Assembly (NCBI GenBank): GCA_007922305.1
Contig: ML677333.1
Span: 20,109,555-20,173,554 of the forward strand
Direction of reading: 5' to 3'
Source of the DNA: Dermatemys mawii
Taxonomy: Eukaryota; Chordata; Testudines; Dermatemydidae
DNA: 64,000 nucleotides
Numbering within the stretch: the stretch's first letter is position 1; each line of letters begins with the position of its first letter. Shown here piece after piece: positions 1-12,904 of this stretch. The notes beneath the pieces are model-generated. The model did no database searches, had not been told where the DNA came from, and was given only the letters and a program-made list of their open reading frames with translations. The position numbers and the translations under genes were made by a program.

Positions 1-3000
1 AAGACTCCCCTCTTTTCCTGTCTTAGGGGAAAGCTGCGGAGAGGAGCCAGCCAGGACTGAGACCTTGGTTCTTTGGACATTCATAAAGCTTCTAAGTATA
101 TCTAAGAGTTGCAACTCTACCTTTTCCAGCACGCAGGCTAGGAATACGGTATCAATAAGTTACTCCACTGAAATTAGAGCTGTAATGTGAAACTCTGTTC
201 AGTTAAACTGATAGTGGGGAACTATCCTCTTCATATATAAGTTGAGTTCTTTAGGTAAATAGTCCATTATCATATTTCCTTTTTACATTTGCTGTCCAAG
301 TTTTGAAAATATTGATCACCTATCACTGAAGACCAATCCTACAATCCAACTTTTACTGTGTGCTATATCTTACAGCTCAAACAAACAGGCTGTGATGTCT
401 CCTTATTGATTTAACTCACCAGTAGCACACAGAACACTCATCAATGACTATTGTACATTTTAAAATTGCAAAAATCCCTACACGGTGTACCTATTTGTCT
501 AATGAGGAAGATAGTAAATGTATCTCACTAACAGTTCGGGTGAGGATCAGGCAGCCATCCTCACCAGCCAATTAAAGTAATCTTCATTAGAACTCACATC
601 TTCATCACAAACTCACTATTACAGTAGAAAAAAATGACACATTAAATCCTTGTATAATGAGTCAATACATTAGGTTCTTGCCTCACTGCTATGCTATGCA
701 TTTTGCATAGCTAGGGAATCCTAAATCATGCAATGAAATCCAGTTCTGATCTTATCTAAACTGTTGTAAATTAGGTGTAATTCCACTGAAGTAATAGAAT
801 TACACTGAAGTAAAATGGATGTAAATCAGACTAGAATACTCTCGTTAGCACATAGGAATCCCCAGGATTCTGTACAACTGACAATCCAATATCTTCAAGA
901 ATACAGTAAGGTGGAAGACTACAATATCAAAGTGGTTGCTGGATTTTTTAATCATATTTGTAACATTTTGGGGCACTGTTATTTAGTTTTATGTTACTGT
1001 AAGTATTTCAGCAAAAGTTCAGGTTTGGATTTTTGGATTTTTAAACAATTTTGATGAATATCTATTTATTTTAAGCATTGTTTTATTTGTATCTAGTTAA
1101 ATTTTCACCATTGCACAAAATTATGGTGGATGGAGTCAGAAAATGGAGAGAACAGACCATAATTATTTAATGACAGTAGATGCTGAAATTCATGTTAGAT
1201 CTTTATACTTCTTAAAACATAAATTGTCAACATCAGGTCAAAATATACAAAATATATCCTTAAAACAAACTTTAGTTCTCAAGCAGAATTTTTCTTATTT
1301 TTGGTGCCTATCTATAAGTTATGACTATTATTAATGGAAATACTGATGAAAAAATAAGTGTGTTTGTATGGTGAAATCAACATTTACCAATATTTACTGA
1401 CAAAAATTGAATCCTTCAAAGCCTAGTTATTTGTAATAAAAAGAGGAGAAAACGCAAGATACCTAAAAAGATGGAAAACTTTTAAAATATAAAACAATTG
1501 TATTCAGCTAAGGTACATGACTTTATTCCACCATCATTTACACAGCTGAGAAGAGCTGGATTTATGTGTAACATATATTAGTGAGAAATTAAATGTAGTT
1601 TTCTAGCTTTATTCTGAATTGTTTAAAATGATTTGCCTCAAAACTTTCTTTCCCACCAAAGATAAGGTTTCTGTTTACAGAACACCTAGAAGTACCTAAA
1701 GAATGAGTTATGATGGAGATAATTCATAGATGCCATGTAGGTCTTCAGATCTTTGGCTTTTTCAGATCTTTCTCTTTTCTAATTTAGAATTAGTTTGGGA
1801 AAATTGTTTTTTCATTGTGCAATGTTGTTGAATGGAACATTCTTCCTTTGACCTGTAGTACAGACCCTTTGAGATGCAAAAATGAATCCTTGTGTCATGG
1901 TTCATCCATTTCCAGTTTCCATAACAAAATGCAGTAACATCTGTCTGAGAATTGGTAGGCTGGGCCCCGAAGAGTTTCCTCAGAAGCACAAGGACAGAAG
2001 GCAGGACAGCTGCACCCAATATTTAAAAGTGCATCTAATGAGGGCAATCTCCTAAGAAGGCGACTATTGATTTGTGAAGAAAACTTCCAGAAAGAGTACT
2101 GCGGTAATAAGTAATTTTGTTTCCTATATTGTGTTGTGAACCTTGTTTTTACTAAGTGGTCCGAAGAAGTGCAGGCCTTTATGGAGAGACTTTATTTACT
2201 TTAAACAGGCATCAGAAAATAACTAGGCCCTGTTTCCCAAAAGAGGTTTCACTTCTTTGCCAAAAATGGCCTCCTGCTGTTCACAGGAAGGACTGTGGAA
2301 CTGAGCTTTGCTACACTCCAAATTCATATTAAAAAAAACAATGAGCCTGTTGCCATTTCAAAGAAAACTGTGATTTTTCTCATTTTTTTTGTCCCACAAG
2401 GAAAATCTTTTATGAACATCTGGTAATTTCTCATTAATGAGACTTTGTGCCTGCCAAGAGTGTTTCTACCATTCCTAGCACTGTAACATATAGGTTCTCT
2501 GACACGCAAGGTAGGTTGGTGTTGAAATCCCAAGAGACGATGTTTGTAATGGATAGGTGGCAAATATTTGAGATAAGGGAAGAAGGAAAAAAAAGGGTAT
2601 TTAATAAACTAACAAGTATTTTGTTAGGAGGGGAATGAAATGCAGGTATGTCACGAATAATTTATCTACTGGAGTTTTAAATTTTTTAAAAAAAGATGGG
2701 ATGTTGAAAGAGGCATTCTTAAAATGCCTTCTGACTTCTTAGTGGCATGAGACATAATTCCCACTGTCAGAATTGCAAGCAGACCGCTGTCCTAGGCCAA
2801 CAGAGTATGTCCTAAGTAAGACAGCCGCTAAATGGTATCTAAGTTATTCAAAGGGCTATTGGGGTTTAAATGGAACATGCTTCCAAATGAATATATAATT
2901 GGAGTTATTATCAGTAAAGAATATGAAATTTGACTCTGTCAGATCTTACAAGAGTAAATCTAGAAATGCTGTATATAAAGCAATGCAGTACATACTTCAA

Positions 3001-3105
3001 ACACTAGAGGCAGCTTAGATGAGGAGAGAGGAGGAACAGATAATACGGTGGGGAACTGTTACTCTTTGAGTTATCTTGGATAAAGAATCTGGTTTAATCC
3101 TACTA
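1..3105. other. No gene recognised; AT-rich unique-looking DNA
   Basis: Open frames here are short (under 90 codons) on both strands and none shows a recognisable motif or codon pattern. Around 750-815 there is a short self-complementary stretch (vaguely GTGTAATTCCACTGAAG with an inverted partner) of the kind seen in old MITE-like repeats. I see nothing else that can be named. Confidence 0.6.
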
Positions 3106-3109
3106 ACTG

Positions 3110-4400
3110 TAGATTCCATATCCATCAGGGACTACTGTGATCATCTCATCTGACCACCTGTATAACACAGGCCATAGAACTTCTCCAAAATAATTCCTAG
3201 CACATAGCTTTAGAAAAAAGATGTAATCTCAATTTAAACATTGCCTGTGATGGAAAATCCACTACAACCATTAACAAGTTGTTCCAATGGTTAATTATTC
3301 TCACTGTTAAAATGTTATGACATTTCCAGTCTCAAACAGTGTAGCTTCAATTTGCAGGCATTGGATTGTGTAATATCTTTTACTCTAGCCTGAAGATCCC
3401 ATTATTAAATATTCCCCATGTAGATACTTATAGGCTCAACTGAAGTCACCCCTTAACCATCTCTTTGTTAAGCTAAATAGTCTTTAGTCTATCATTATTT
3501 CATGTTTTCTGATCCTTTAATTATTCTCATGGCTCTTCTCTGAACCCTTTCCACTTTATAAACATCCTTCTTGAATTGTGGACACCAGAACTAGACATGA
3601 TATTCCATTAATAGTTGCACCAGTGTCAAATGCAGCGGTAAAATAACCTCACTACTACTACTCAAAGACTCCCTTTCAGCCAAGGACTGTATTAGCCCTT
3701 TTGGCCAGCTCAAGTTCAGCTGATTAACCACCATGACCCCCAAATCTTTTTAAGAGTTACTGCTTCCCAGGATAGAGTCCCTCATCCTATAAATAGGGCC
3801 TACATTCTTTGTTCCTAGATTATACATTTGCATTTAGCCGTATTAAAATACATTTTGTTTGCTGGGCCCAGCTTTCCAAGTTATCCAGATCACTGTGTAT
3901 CAGTGACAAGACCTCTTCATTATTTTTAATTTTGTGTCAACTGCAAACTTTGTCGGTAGTCATTTTATGTTCTCTTTCAAGTAATCAATAGAAGTATTAA
4001 ATAGCATAGTGTCAAGTACCAATCCTGTCTGACCTCACTAGAAAAACACTCATTTGATGAAGATTCCTCTTTTATAACAACACTGAGACCTACCAGTTAG
4101 TCAGCTTTAAATTCACTTACTGTGCACCATGTAGATTTTATACCATTCTTGGTTTTTTTAATCAAAATATCATGTACTACCAAGTCAAAAGCTTTACAGA
4201 ATTTTAAGTATATTGCATCCCACAATTACCTTTATCAACCAAACATATAACCTCATCAAAAAAAGATAACAAGTTAGTTTGACAAAATCTATAAACACAC
4301 GTTGATTGGCATTGATTATATTACCCTCCCTGCTTAATATATTACTACTTCTTGCTTGCTTCTGATAAAATACAACATTACTGATGATGAGAATTGCTTC
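3110..4400 (-). mobile_element. CR1-type LINE relic, RT to 3' end, minus strand
   Basis: Read on the minus strand, this stretch carries broken reverse-transcriptase coding sequence followed by a 3' region. Around 3930-3990 the palm motif is visible as K-F-A-V-D-T-K, where the family has FADDTK, so the first catalytic aspartate has become valine. Upstream (higher coordinates, about 4150-4280) the minus strand resembles the finger/palm part of the domain. The low-coordinate end, near 3110-3180, has the CR1-like 3' tail related to TCATAGATTC. Many stops and frameshifts show an old, dead copy. A shorter copy of the same 3' end lies at 54868-55080. The family assignment to CR1 is from RT motifs and remembered turtle repeats. 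Exact edges are approximate. Confidence 0.75.
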
Positions 4401-4639
4401 TTCCTTTGTCTAGCCCATTTTGAAATCTTTATATTGAAAAAATGACACAGATATCAGCATCTTTTTATTTTTTGATTCACTCTGGACAGTCAACTATTCA
4501 ATGGCACCAGAGGACTGCTTGCCAGATCTTGACAATGGTAATTTTTTTGAAGAAAGAAAGTTATTCTTTTGTGATCTTTAAGAGTTGAAGGGCAAAGGAT
4601 GTGGGACATCTAATTTGATTTCCTAGATCCTCTACCTGA

Positions 4640-4772
4640 CTCTATGAACCCCGGATGAGATTTTTGTAAGCATCTAAGGAAGTTAGGTCTCCACCTCCCT
4701 TTGAAAGTCAATGGGAGCTGGGTGTCTAAATCTATAAAGCACTTTTGAAAATTTGACCCTTTGATAAGTAGC
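4640..4772. repeat. Old dispersed repeat with the 'TCAATGGGAG' core
   Basis: The core GAAAGTCAATGGGAGCTGG is flanked by weakly inverted segments built on TTAGGTCTCC and GGTGTCTAAATC. This is a common arrangement for short palindromic MITE-like repeats in turtle and bird DNA. Related pieces occur near 13140-13265 and 39877-40045 in this window. The family name is not known to me. Confidence 0.45.
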
Positions 4773-4775
4773 TTC

Positions 4776-6545
4776 TTGGCTATTCATCCACTAGTAATAG
4801 CTGAAAACATCCCTGATTTGCCAGGTTCTGGGAAACGTGGATTTCCTTTTGGATGGCTGGTAAAAAGGATTTTCCCGTGAAGAGGAATTTAAGCCAGAAG
4901 CAGAAGACAGCAAAACTGCATGCAACTCTAATAGCACACTTTCCAAAGACACCAGCAACTTGCTAATGCAGGCACATTTCTCAGGTTTCAGCTCTGTCAC
5001 TTAGGGGTTACTTGTACACATAGTAGAGGAAGGCAAAGCTCCACTTGCCTTGAAAGAGAAAAAGAAAAATTTTTATAGGGCTAGTACCCAGCCAAACTAA
5101 TTATTCAGTTCCTGGCTTCTCTGTAGAGACTGCCAATATGAACTAGACTGAGGCCACCAAGTCATTCAGTAATCAAATACAAGCATTTTAAATGGTAACT
5201 GGATTTGAATCTTTAGCTGAAAGGTTCCATAAGCTCCTTATCAAGCCCTCGAGCTATACAGTCCCATAAAAATGAAAAAAGAAATCTACACACTGAGAAA
5301 ATGTAAGTGTTGTAAAAATAAGAAAACATGAGCTTTCATAACTGATCTATGAGAAGTGTTTACTACTCCTATTAAAAGCACTCAAATAAATGTGTGGCAA
5401 AAATGCTAAATTCCATATGTGATGAGGTGGGCAGTTATTTATCACTTACACCTGGGGAGTCATATGTTTGCATTGTTTGTTTGCAGAAAAACAAAAGTGG
5501 CAAAACCTTGCCTCAAAGAGCTAACAATCCAGATTGACTAAATCATCATTTATCAAAGGAAATTAAACAAATTCTGAAAATGTTGTTCCAGCACAACAGT
5601 GAACAGCTGAACATTATATTCATACTGGGCCTGTTCCAAAGCCCATTGAAGTCATTAGCAATCTTTTTCCTGCTGCAGAATGAGAAACATGGATTTGCAA
5701 GGATATTGTATACAGTTGGTTCCAACAACGCACACAAGAAAAAAGATTGTATCACATTGTTTAAATACTCTGTATGAGCAAACCCTGTTACTCACCAACT
5801 CCAAGTAGAGTTCTTTATATACCATAGTAAATAATAGCTCCCCACAAATGTCTAACTAATTCTACAAGCAGCAACAAAAATGAATTGATGAATGTCTGTA
5901 GCGGAATTATACAATTTGCCACCGTACTGAATGTCAAAGGACAAAAAACAGTCAGTCAATCAATCCCATAACTACATAAGTAGCTAAAGTACAGAAGAAA
6001 CAAGTTTTCCAGTTGCATAAGGACAACCTTTCTGGTTCCTTTGCCAGCTGGGCTTTTATTTGTCAACAATATTAAAATAATTAATCCTGCATCTGACCCA
6101 GTGTTTTCATAAACATTTCAGATGGAAAAAAGACTAGATGGCAGTAGCAGCTGGTACCAAAAATAAGTTTTGGGGATAGGGTTGGGAACTAGATACCTGA
6201 AAAAATTATATCTCACTTCATTCCGCTCCCCCGCCCCCCAAAAAAGTTATTGCTGATCTCCCATCTAAATAATTTGGATCTCTTTCCCTTTTCTCAAATA
6301 CATTTGGCCTCCCTCTACCTTAATCTTCCCCCTCATGAGCCCTTTGTATTGTTCCTGGGGTAAAGATGGAGCTCTGCACATAAAACTGTTACAGGAACTT
6401 CATTCCACATGTGCTTTTGACCCATGACCTGTGTTGGCTGAAGAAGACCATTGTGGGAGAACAGAGACCACTACTGATGAAGATTGTCAGTGGCTCCCTT
6501 AAGCAGGGAAGGTGGCTGCCTTCTCTTATGTAAGCTCTTGCATGG
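4776..6545. other. No gene recognised
   Basis: Only short open frames occur and they have no motifs. A stretch at 6225-6245 is C- and A-rich. I see no recognisable repeat until the L2 relic begins near 6550. Confidence 0.55.
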
Positions 6546-6549
6546 CCTT

Positions 6550-6735
6550 TAGTCAAGCTATCACTGGATGCAGATGTTCTGGCCACTATCAGCCTGTATC
6601 TAATTTTTCTTTTGGTTAAGATTATTGGAAAGGCAACCAGATCTCAGAGACTCTAGTTGGCTCAAACCCCGTTCTGGATTATCAGTCTGGGTACTGACAA
6701 AAACTTAGCACAGAAATTTCATAGTTCACATTTAT
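6550..6735 (+). mobile_element. L2-type LINE relic, upstream half (split by CR1)
   Basis: The plus-strand translation, with frame changes, resembles the start of an L2-like reverse transcriptase: a NLIFL-like segment followed by K-I-I-G-K-A-T and a weak match to the QSGFR region. The same element appears to resume at 7556 after the CR1 copy. It is very degenerate and the left edge is uncertain. It could extend a few hundred bases further left. Confidence 0.5.
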
Positions 6736-7553
6736 AGATGATCTCTTGGAGGATTGGGCCAAAAGAAATCTGATGAGGTTCAACAAGGACAAGTGCAGAG
6801 TCCTGCACTTATGATGAAAGAATCCCGTGCACCACTACAGACTGTGGATCAACTGGCTATGCAGCAGTTCTGCAAAAAAGGACCTGGAGATTACAGTGGA
6901 CAAGAAGCTGGATAAGAGTCAGTGGTGTGCCCTTGTTGCCAAAAAGGCTAACAGCATATTGGGCTGTATTAGTAGGAGTATTGCCAGCAGATTGAGGGAA
7001 GTGATTATTCCCCTCTATTTGGACTGGTGAGGCCACACCTGGAGTATTGCATCCAGTTTTGAGCCCCCTCTGCTCCAGAAATGATGTGGAAAAATTGTAG
7101 AGTCCAGTGGAGGGCAACAAAAATTATTAAGGGGCTGGGGCACATGACTTACGAGGAGTGGCAGAGGGAAATGAGGTTATTTAGTCTGCAGAAGAGTGAG
7201 AGGGGGTTTTGATAGCAGCCTTCAACTACCTAAAGAGGGGTTCCAAAGAGGATGGAACTAGGCTGTTCTCAATGGTGGCAGATGACAGAACAAGAAGCAA
7301 TGGTCTCAAGTTGCAGTGGAGGAGGTCTGGGTTGGATATTAGGAAACACTATTTCACTGGAAGGGTGGTGAAGCACTGAAATGAGCTACCTAGGGCAGTG
7401 GTGGAATCTCCATCTTAGAGGATTTTAAGGCCCAGCTTGACAAAGCCCTGGATGGGATGATTTAATTGGTGTTGGTCCCACTTTGAGCAGGGAATTGGAC
7501 TAGATGACCTCCCAAGGTCTCTTCCAACCCTAATCTATGATTCTATGATTCTT
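6736..7553 (+). mobile_element. CR1 LINE 3' fragment, inserted in L2
   Basis: This is a 5'-truncated CR1 copy in the plus orientation. Its first 80 bases translate to E-D-W-A-K-R-N-L-M-R-F-N-K-D-K-C-R-V-L-H, the segment that follows the RT palm in CR1. A K-D-L-E-I-T-V-D-K-K-L motif lies near 6880, followed by K-K-A-N-S-I-L-G. The remainder is broken by stops, and the copy ends in the diagnostic CR1 3' repeat CTATGATTCTATGATT. There is no poly(A), as expected for CR1. The flanking DNA on both sides reads as L2, so this copy arrived later. It is non-functional. Confidence 0.88.
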
Positions 7554-7555
7554 CC

Positions 7556-7990
7556 TGGTGATGAACAAAGATCAGGTGTCCATGCTAATATTATTAGATA
7601 TATTAGCTGTCTTAGAGTATGAGATGTTCTTGACTTATCTGCTGCCTCTAGCTGATATGCATGGGGCTGCTTTGGTGGTTCTCTTCCTTCCTTATAGGGT
7701 ACTCAGAGTGATTTTGGACAACAGCTCTCCTTTCTCAAGAATAAGGTTCTACTGCATTCCACTGCATCGCCTTTCCTATCCAATGTGTATATGAAAACAA
7801 TAGAAGAGTTAGTAAAGAGATAAAAGCTTGGGTTCATTCAGTATGCTGATGGCTTCACAGCTCTCCTTCTTTCTTCTGATTCATCCGATTCAGTCAAGAG
7901 CTGTAATCAATGTCTGATTGAAATTGACAGCTAGCTGTCTTTAGACAAGACAGAAATAATGACAGCAAACTGAGGAATACAACTATTTAT
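7556..7990 (+). mobile_element. L2-type LINE relic, downstream half
   Basis: The segment resumes the broken L2 element on the far side of the CR1 insertion. An L-L-D-I-L-A-type segment near 7590 corresponds to the LLDLSAAFD region, with the aspartate lost. At 7842-7853 the palm motif reads Y-A-D-G instead of YADD, so the second catalytic aspartate is glycine. Near 7945 the sequence L-D-K-T-E-I matches the motif that follows the palm in L2 and related LINEs. Several stops and frameshifts are present. It is an ancient relic and cannot encode an active enzyme. Confidence 0.62.
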
Positions 7991-8504
7991 CACCAGAGTT
8001 CACAGTCTCAGTTGGTTAGGTTCTCAGTTGATGCTAGAAATAAATCTGGCAGAAAAAAATTGATGTATTTTCCACAATAGCCTTTTCCTATCTTAGTTTG
8101 GCCAGAAGTTATAAACATTTCTTTTGGATTTTCTTTTTGGAAATTGGTGGCTACAAAGGAAGGAGTGACAGGAATTAAGATATTGAGTTAAATAGTTGTT
8201 ACTCACACTCTATATTTGTGATCAGTTTAAAAGCATTTGTTTTAGAGATGTATTTAGTACATCATTATCCATCATGCTTTTCTTGGTGCTTGGACAACTA
8301 GAAACAATGTCTTTCTTCACCAACTGATTTCTTGCTTGATAAGATTTTAACTAGTTATTTTAACTAAAATAGACAACATAGCATCCAAACTTTGTTAAGA
8401 TTGTGTAAGCATCTTTATTTAAAATGTTAACAAAAGTTAAAAACTAGAGTGATCCTACTTTGTGCACAATAAAATGGCTGGTTAAAGCCTATATTAAACA
8501 CCAG
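7991..8504. other. No gene recognised
   Basis: AT-rich sequence with no open frame of note and no repeat I can name. Confidence 0.5.
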
Positions 8505-8602
8505 AACAATTGGGCCAGATCCTCAGCTAGTTCTAATTGACATAGCTTTATGGACTTCAGTAGAGTGAGGGTGATTAAAAATAGCTAAGGATCTGGATTT
8601 CT
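8505..8602. repeat. Palindromic MITE-like repeat
   Basis: The ends GGGCCAGATCCTCAGCTAG and its approximate inverse TAGCTAAGGATCTGG bracket a short centre carrying GACTTCAGTAG. The whole unit of about 95 bp can fold back on itself. Related copies lie at 8936-9002 and 34850-34945. It carries no coding capacity, and the transposase family that mobilised it is not identifiable from this copy. Confidence 0.65.
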
Positions 8603-8935
8603 GAATAAATTATGGGGGAAAATGGAAATAATTAATGTGATGGATGTTGTTCATCTACCTATAGATTTGGTTAAGTAGTAGAAACAAATTATTTGTGAAA
8701 AATTATCTGATAATTGATGAAGAAAAAACTAGTTGTGATTATTATTCAACTAGCTCAACAAGAGAATGCCATGTTGAAGGAAGGAGATGACAATGGTTTT
8801 GTATTTGTTTATTGGATAGTTGAGTATTACAGAAGATTTGAGTGTAGCATATACAATTACAGCTATGAAAATCATCTTACCTCTAAACAGAGCTCCATTC
8901 CATTCTATTTTTCTAATCTTAATATTCCAAAGGAC

Positions 8936-9002
8936 ATATGGGCCAAACCTAGCCCCAGTGTAAGTGGGCACCTCTCCACTGAAGTCAATGGACTTACACA
9001 GT
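8936..9002. repeat. Second copy of the palindromic MITE-like repeat, partial
   Basis: GGGCCAAACCTAGCCCCAGT opens the unit and CTGAAGTCAATGGACTTACA forms its centre. The inverted right end is weak or lost. It resembles the 8505-8602 copy and the 34850-34945 copy. Confidence 0.5.
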
Positions 9003-9004
9003 GA

Positions 9005-10828
9005 CTGGATTTCATCTTATGCCTCTGGATGACTTAGCCTGCCTCTGCTTTTACTTGTGAGGACAGAGAAAAGACAAAATAAATGGCCAAATAGATATTA
9101 TATATCTGGCAACTCCTGGGTTCCAAGAATAATATAATTTGCTATACTCTAGGTCTAGAATCTACAGAGGAGAAAACCTGGAAATATAAAATTAATTAAG
9201 CTTGCCATATCTTCACTGAATCCTGGATGTGACCCAAGTAACTATAAACATATTTAAATATATCAAATAAATGTCTGGGTCATCAATGTTTTTCAGATAC
9301 ACTCAAAGCTGAAAACAGTTGCCCAGACCCCGTCCACCTCACGGGACACTTGAAACCCAAACAAGCAAGCCCCAGTTGTATGGGTCAACCTGTGCTAGAC
9401 ATTATGGCATAAGGGAATCATTTAACTCACTGATTTCAAACTCCCCTTTAACAAACCAAAAAGGTTTTAGTGTCTGTGATTATCCCTGTTTCAACACTCA
9501 GCTGAGGTACAATCTATTATTTGGATCCCCTTAGCAGACTTACCAGCCTGCAATATTCCTAGAAACAGAGGCCTAAAATTGCAGTTAGTACTCAGGCAAA
9601 ATTCCCCAAACTATCCGTGAAATAAGGGGGTGGATTAACCCCTGGCATAGGGCCTCGAAAGGAGGAAAGTCTGGAAGAATGAAGACTGTCTTGGTACAAC
9701 TTCCCCTCTGATAGTATGCCCTCAAAAGGCCAGCACAGCCTGAAAAGCGGAGAGAGGGCATAGTCTGAATGGCCGGTGGCAACCTGATTCACAAGAGCCA
9801 TTAGCATTCATCACTGGTGCAACTACTATGAAACTCCTGGCAGAAACAAGACCTTGTCTTTCTCCCCTCATAACCTCCAGCTAGGGTGGTAATGGAAAGA
9901 TGATCTGCCTTCCTTAGGCAGAATCCTCTCAATAGTGCAATGTCTCTTCACTGACACAGGGACATGCTAACAACACCCTGGGCCTCATGTCTTTAAAAAA
10001 ATTAATACATCCATTTGAAGTTTTTCATAAATTTTTTGGATTTTGATTAAAAATTTTGCCACTACGCTCTTTAATACTTTTTTTAAAATGAATAAATATT
10101 GAAATATTTATTTTAGTGAGGAAAACACACTTTCTTTCATTTTTGAACTCCCTCCCACCCATTTCTTCTCCCCATGGGAAAAAGAGAAAGTGGGGAAAAG
10201 TAGATAGTGGTATCTGCCATTGCATTTAGACTTTTTCCTTGGCATACTTAGGAATGCTACCAATCATGGTAACATTAGAAGTCCATTTCTGCCACAAGGA
10301 TGGGGAAAACTCCTGGAAAAAAAATCCATAAAACACCTACCTTATCATAGGCATAGTTTGACTTCTATATTTATGGGGACAGCTCCAGACAGGTCAAGGA
10401 GAGGGTAAATTCCACACCTGCCTGAGGCTTGCAGATTTGGGATCAATATCTCTGATACCCCACCTATATACTTTATCCTCCTTCATATCTCTCTGACTCA
10501 TCTTTGTTGTACTGTCTACAGAATTATGGCAGTTGATCCTGAGGAGGCAGGTGGTGAGCTGCAACTACTTCTTACTATTCAAAATTTGCTCATTTATCTG
10601 CTACATCTTTCTCCCCCATCTTATTAGTTTCATCCACCTGTTGCATCTTGTCAAATACCTAAACAGTAATTTATTTCGGACAGGAACTGTCTTTATACTG
10701 TACTTTATCTGTTCAACACCTGACGGAGACATCTACAAGTAATTACACTGACTCCAGTGGAATGACATCATATTTAAATTAATGCAATGAAATTAGAAGC
10801 CTGCAAACAATCTAAACGGTTGTCCCAT

Positions 10829-10830
<2 letters not shown>
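9005..10830. other. No gene recognised
   Basis: Short open frames on both strands between 9319 and 10742 show no domain, no consistent codon use and no convincing splice sites. The sequence shows no repeat I can name. Confidence 0.55.

Positions 10831-10911
<81 letters not shown>
10831..10911. repeat. Compound microsatellite (GT)n-(GA)n
   Basis: About 18 GT units (10832-10868) run directly into about 21 GA units (10870-10911). An open frame passes through it only because a dinucleotide repeat has no stops. It is likely polymorphic in length. Confidence 0.97.
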
Positions 10912-10915
<4 letters not shown>

Positions 10916-11802
10916 CTAAATTTCACTCAAAGTTGTTTGCAATTAGGGAGAAAAAAAACTCATAATTTAAGGCAGCTAATATGTCCAATAATATTGTTTT
11001 TCCCCACCAACTATGCACTATCACTCTTATTCAAGTTGTGAAACTACCCACACAGTAATGGAAATGTGCCATTTTGAAAAAGTCTACCATTGCTAGTGGA
11101 ACTTCCCATTCTCTAGATAGAGAATATTGTTGAAAATGGGGACAAAACCCACACCTTACTAAACTGTAGAACTTTTAAGTGTATTCGCTCTATTAATCAA
11201 AATAAAGGTAGCAGAAGTGTGTATTCAGTAAAGAAATCCATTCATATGCTTTGCATTATATCTAGCCAGCAGCAGCTGCTAAGCCATGGTTCTCTTCTTC
11301 CAAGGACACAAATATGATTTTACCAAGGGATGAGTCTGTCTTGTTTTCTCAGCTGTTTAGATTTTTAGCACAATTTTTTTCAGTCTGTTCTGCCCAATTG
11401 AGAGAACAGGAAGTGTGGTTTCCAATCTTTCTTCTTTTGTCCCTGCAAATCAAATTGCTATTGCTACAGCCAAAATAAAAGGCTTCAGGTGGTCAAGAGA
11501 CTATGATGACAGGGAAACATACATAAGATTCATGACTTTTAGGTTTGGAATGGCAGTAGCAGTAGTGTGCTTTTTCCAGGCTATGTGAAAAAAGGTATTG
11601 ATGTAGAAACTATGTGGGTGTCTGTGTGTGTGTTCAGATTTAGTTGAAATCTTTTAAACAGGTAATTTTATACCACCAGGGTTGTTTACATAGAAAACAG
11701 AATTGTATTCTTCTAACTAGTCTGACACTGCTGCTTTATGAAATATATTCTGCCATAGTACAATGGTCACCACCAAAAAAGAATTTGCAGTCTGTTATCG
11801 CA
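10912..11802. other. No gene recognised
   Basis: No coding signal and no named repeat. A short GT-rich run occurs at 11617-11635. Confidence 0.55.
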
Positions 11803-12096
11803 AGACTTGTCTTCACTATTGGGGAGATCGACACTGCTGCAATCAATGCAGTGGGTGTCAATTTAGCAGGTCTGGTGAAGACCTGCTAAATTGATGCAGA
11901 GCTCTCTTCAGTCAACCCCAGTACTCCACTTCTAGGAGAAGAGTAAGGTAAGTCAACTGGAGAACATCTGTCAATGCAATGCAGTGAAGACACTGGAGTA
12001 AATTCACCTAAGTTATGTTGACTCCAGCTATGTTATTCATGTAGCTGAGTAGCGTAACTTATTTCAACTTACCCCAGTAGAGAAGACAAGCCCACA
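11803..12096. mobile_element. MITE family A, copy 1
   Basis: The left end GACTTGTCTTCACT is matched by the inverse of the right end AGTAGAGAAGACAAGCCC. The interior carries a small palindrome at 11865-11897 (TTTAGCAGGTCTGG with an inverted partner) and, near the right end, a second one around AGCTATGTTATTCATGTAGCT. Both features recur in the copies at 15996-16296 and 43145-43400. The size is near 300 bp with no open frame, as expected of a non-autonomous DNA transposon. Confidence 0.75.
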
Positions 12097-12890
12097 CAGT
12101 GGTATCTGAGGTATCTTTGGTAACAGTGAACAGGCACTCTCATGTTTCATAGGCTCAAAAATGCAGTCTCCATTTTTGTCCTCTAAAAAGTTTATAAATG
12201 CTGTGCCCTGTATTCCTCCCACACTCAAAAGAAATGTTTCAATGCTGTTTTCTTTAAAAATGTTTCAAGGGAGCTATACTAATCTACACCTGCTGGTATT
12301 CTGGCCAATAAGTGACAAAACGGGACTGAACATAAATTACTGTATTTGTCTCTTCATTTGTAAAAGAAGCTGAAGAACAACTTAAGCTCAAAACTGCATG
12401 CATTTTCCTAATGAATGAGAGTTCTGGCATCATTCGAAAGCCTTAAAGGATATAGCTGCTAGAATCATAAAAAGTTCATGAGGAGCTAGAACCATAGGCA
12501 ATGAATCCAAGAATTCTCATGAAAGCAGCAAAGATAAACAATGAAAGAACTCAGGATACAACAGGTACCAAAGGGCTGGAAGATGATAAATACAGATCTC
12601 ACATATACAGTAGGGAACTGATTGGATAAATTAAGTGATGATGAATATTCCTGATAGTACTGAAATAATGCCACAGAGATAAAACAACACACCACATGAA
12701 TCTTGATTTCAGAAAAGCTTCCTATCTATACCAAACAAATCAGATTCCATAGCCTTAGTGCTGAAATAATGGCGTACTTCTGCCAACAGCAGATTGCTAA
12801 GAAAATATTTTAAATGACACTAGATGGACTAAATGCTTAACTCAAAGGGGTAAACATTAACATTTTCAAACCTCAGTGTAGAGTGGGGGC
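12097..12890. other. No gene recognised
   Basis: Several short open frames occur on both strands, none with motifs. Nothing else stands out. Confidence 0.5.
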
Positions 12891-12904
12891 AATACACTGG
12901 AGGC

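Noticed and set aside
10787..11041. 84-codon plus-strand frame
   Set aside because: Most of it is translation of the GT/GA microsatellite.
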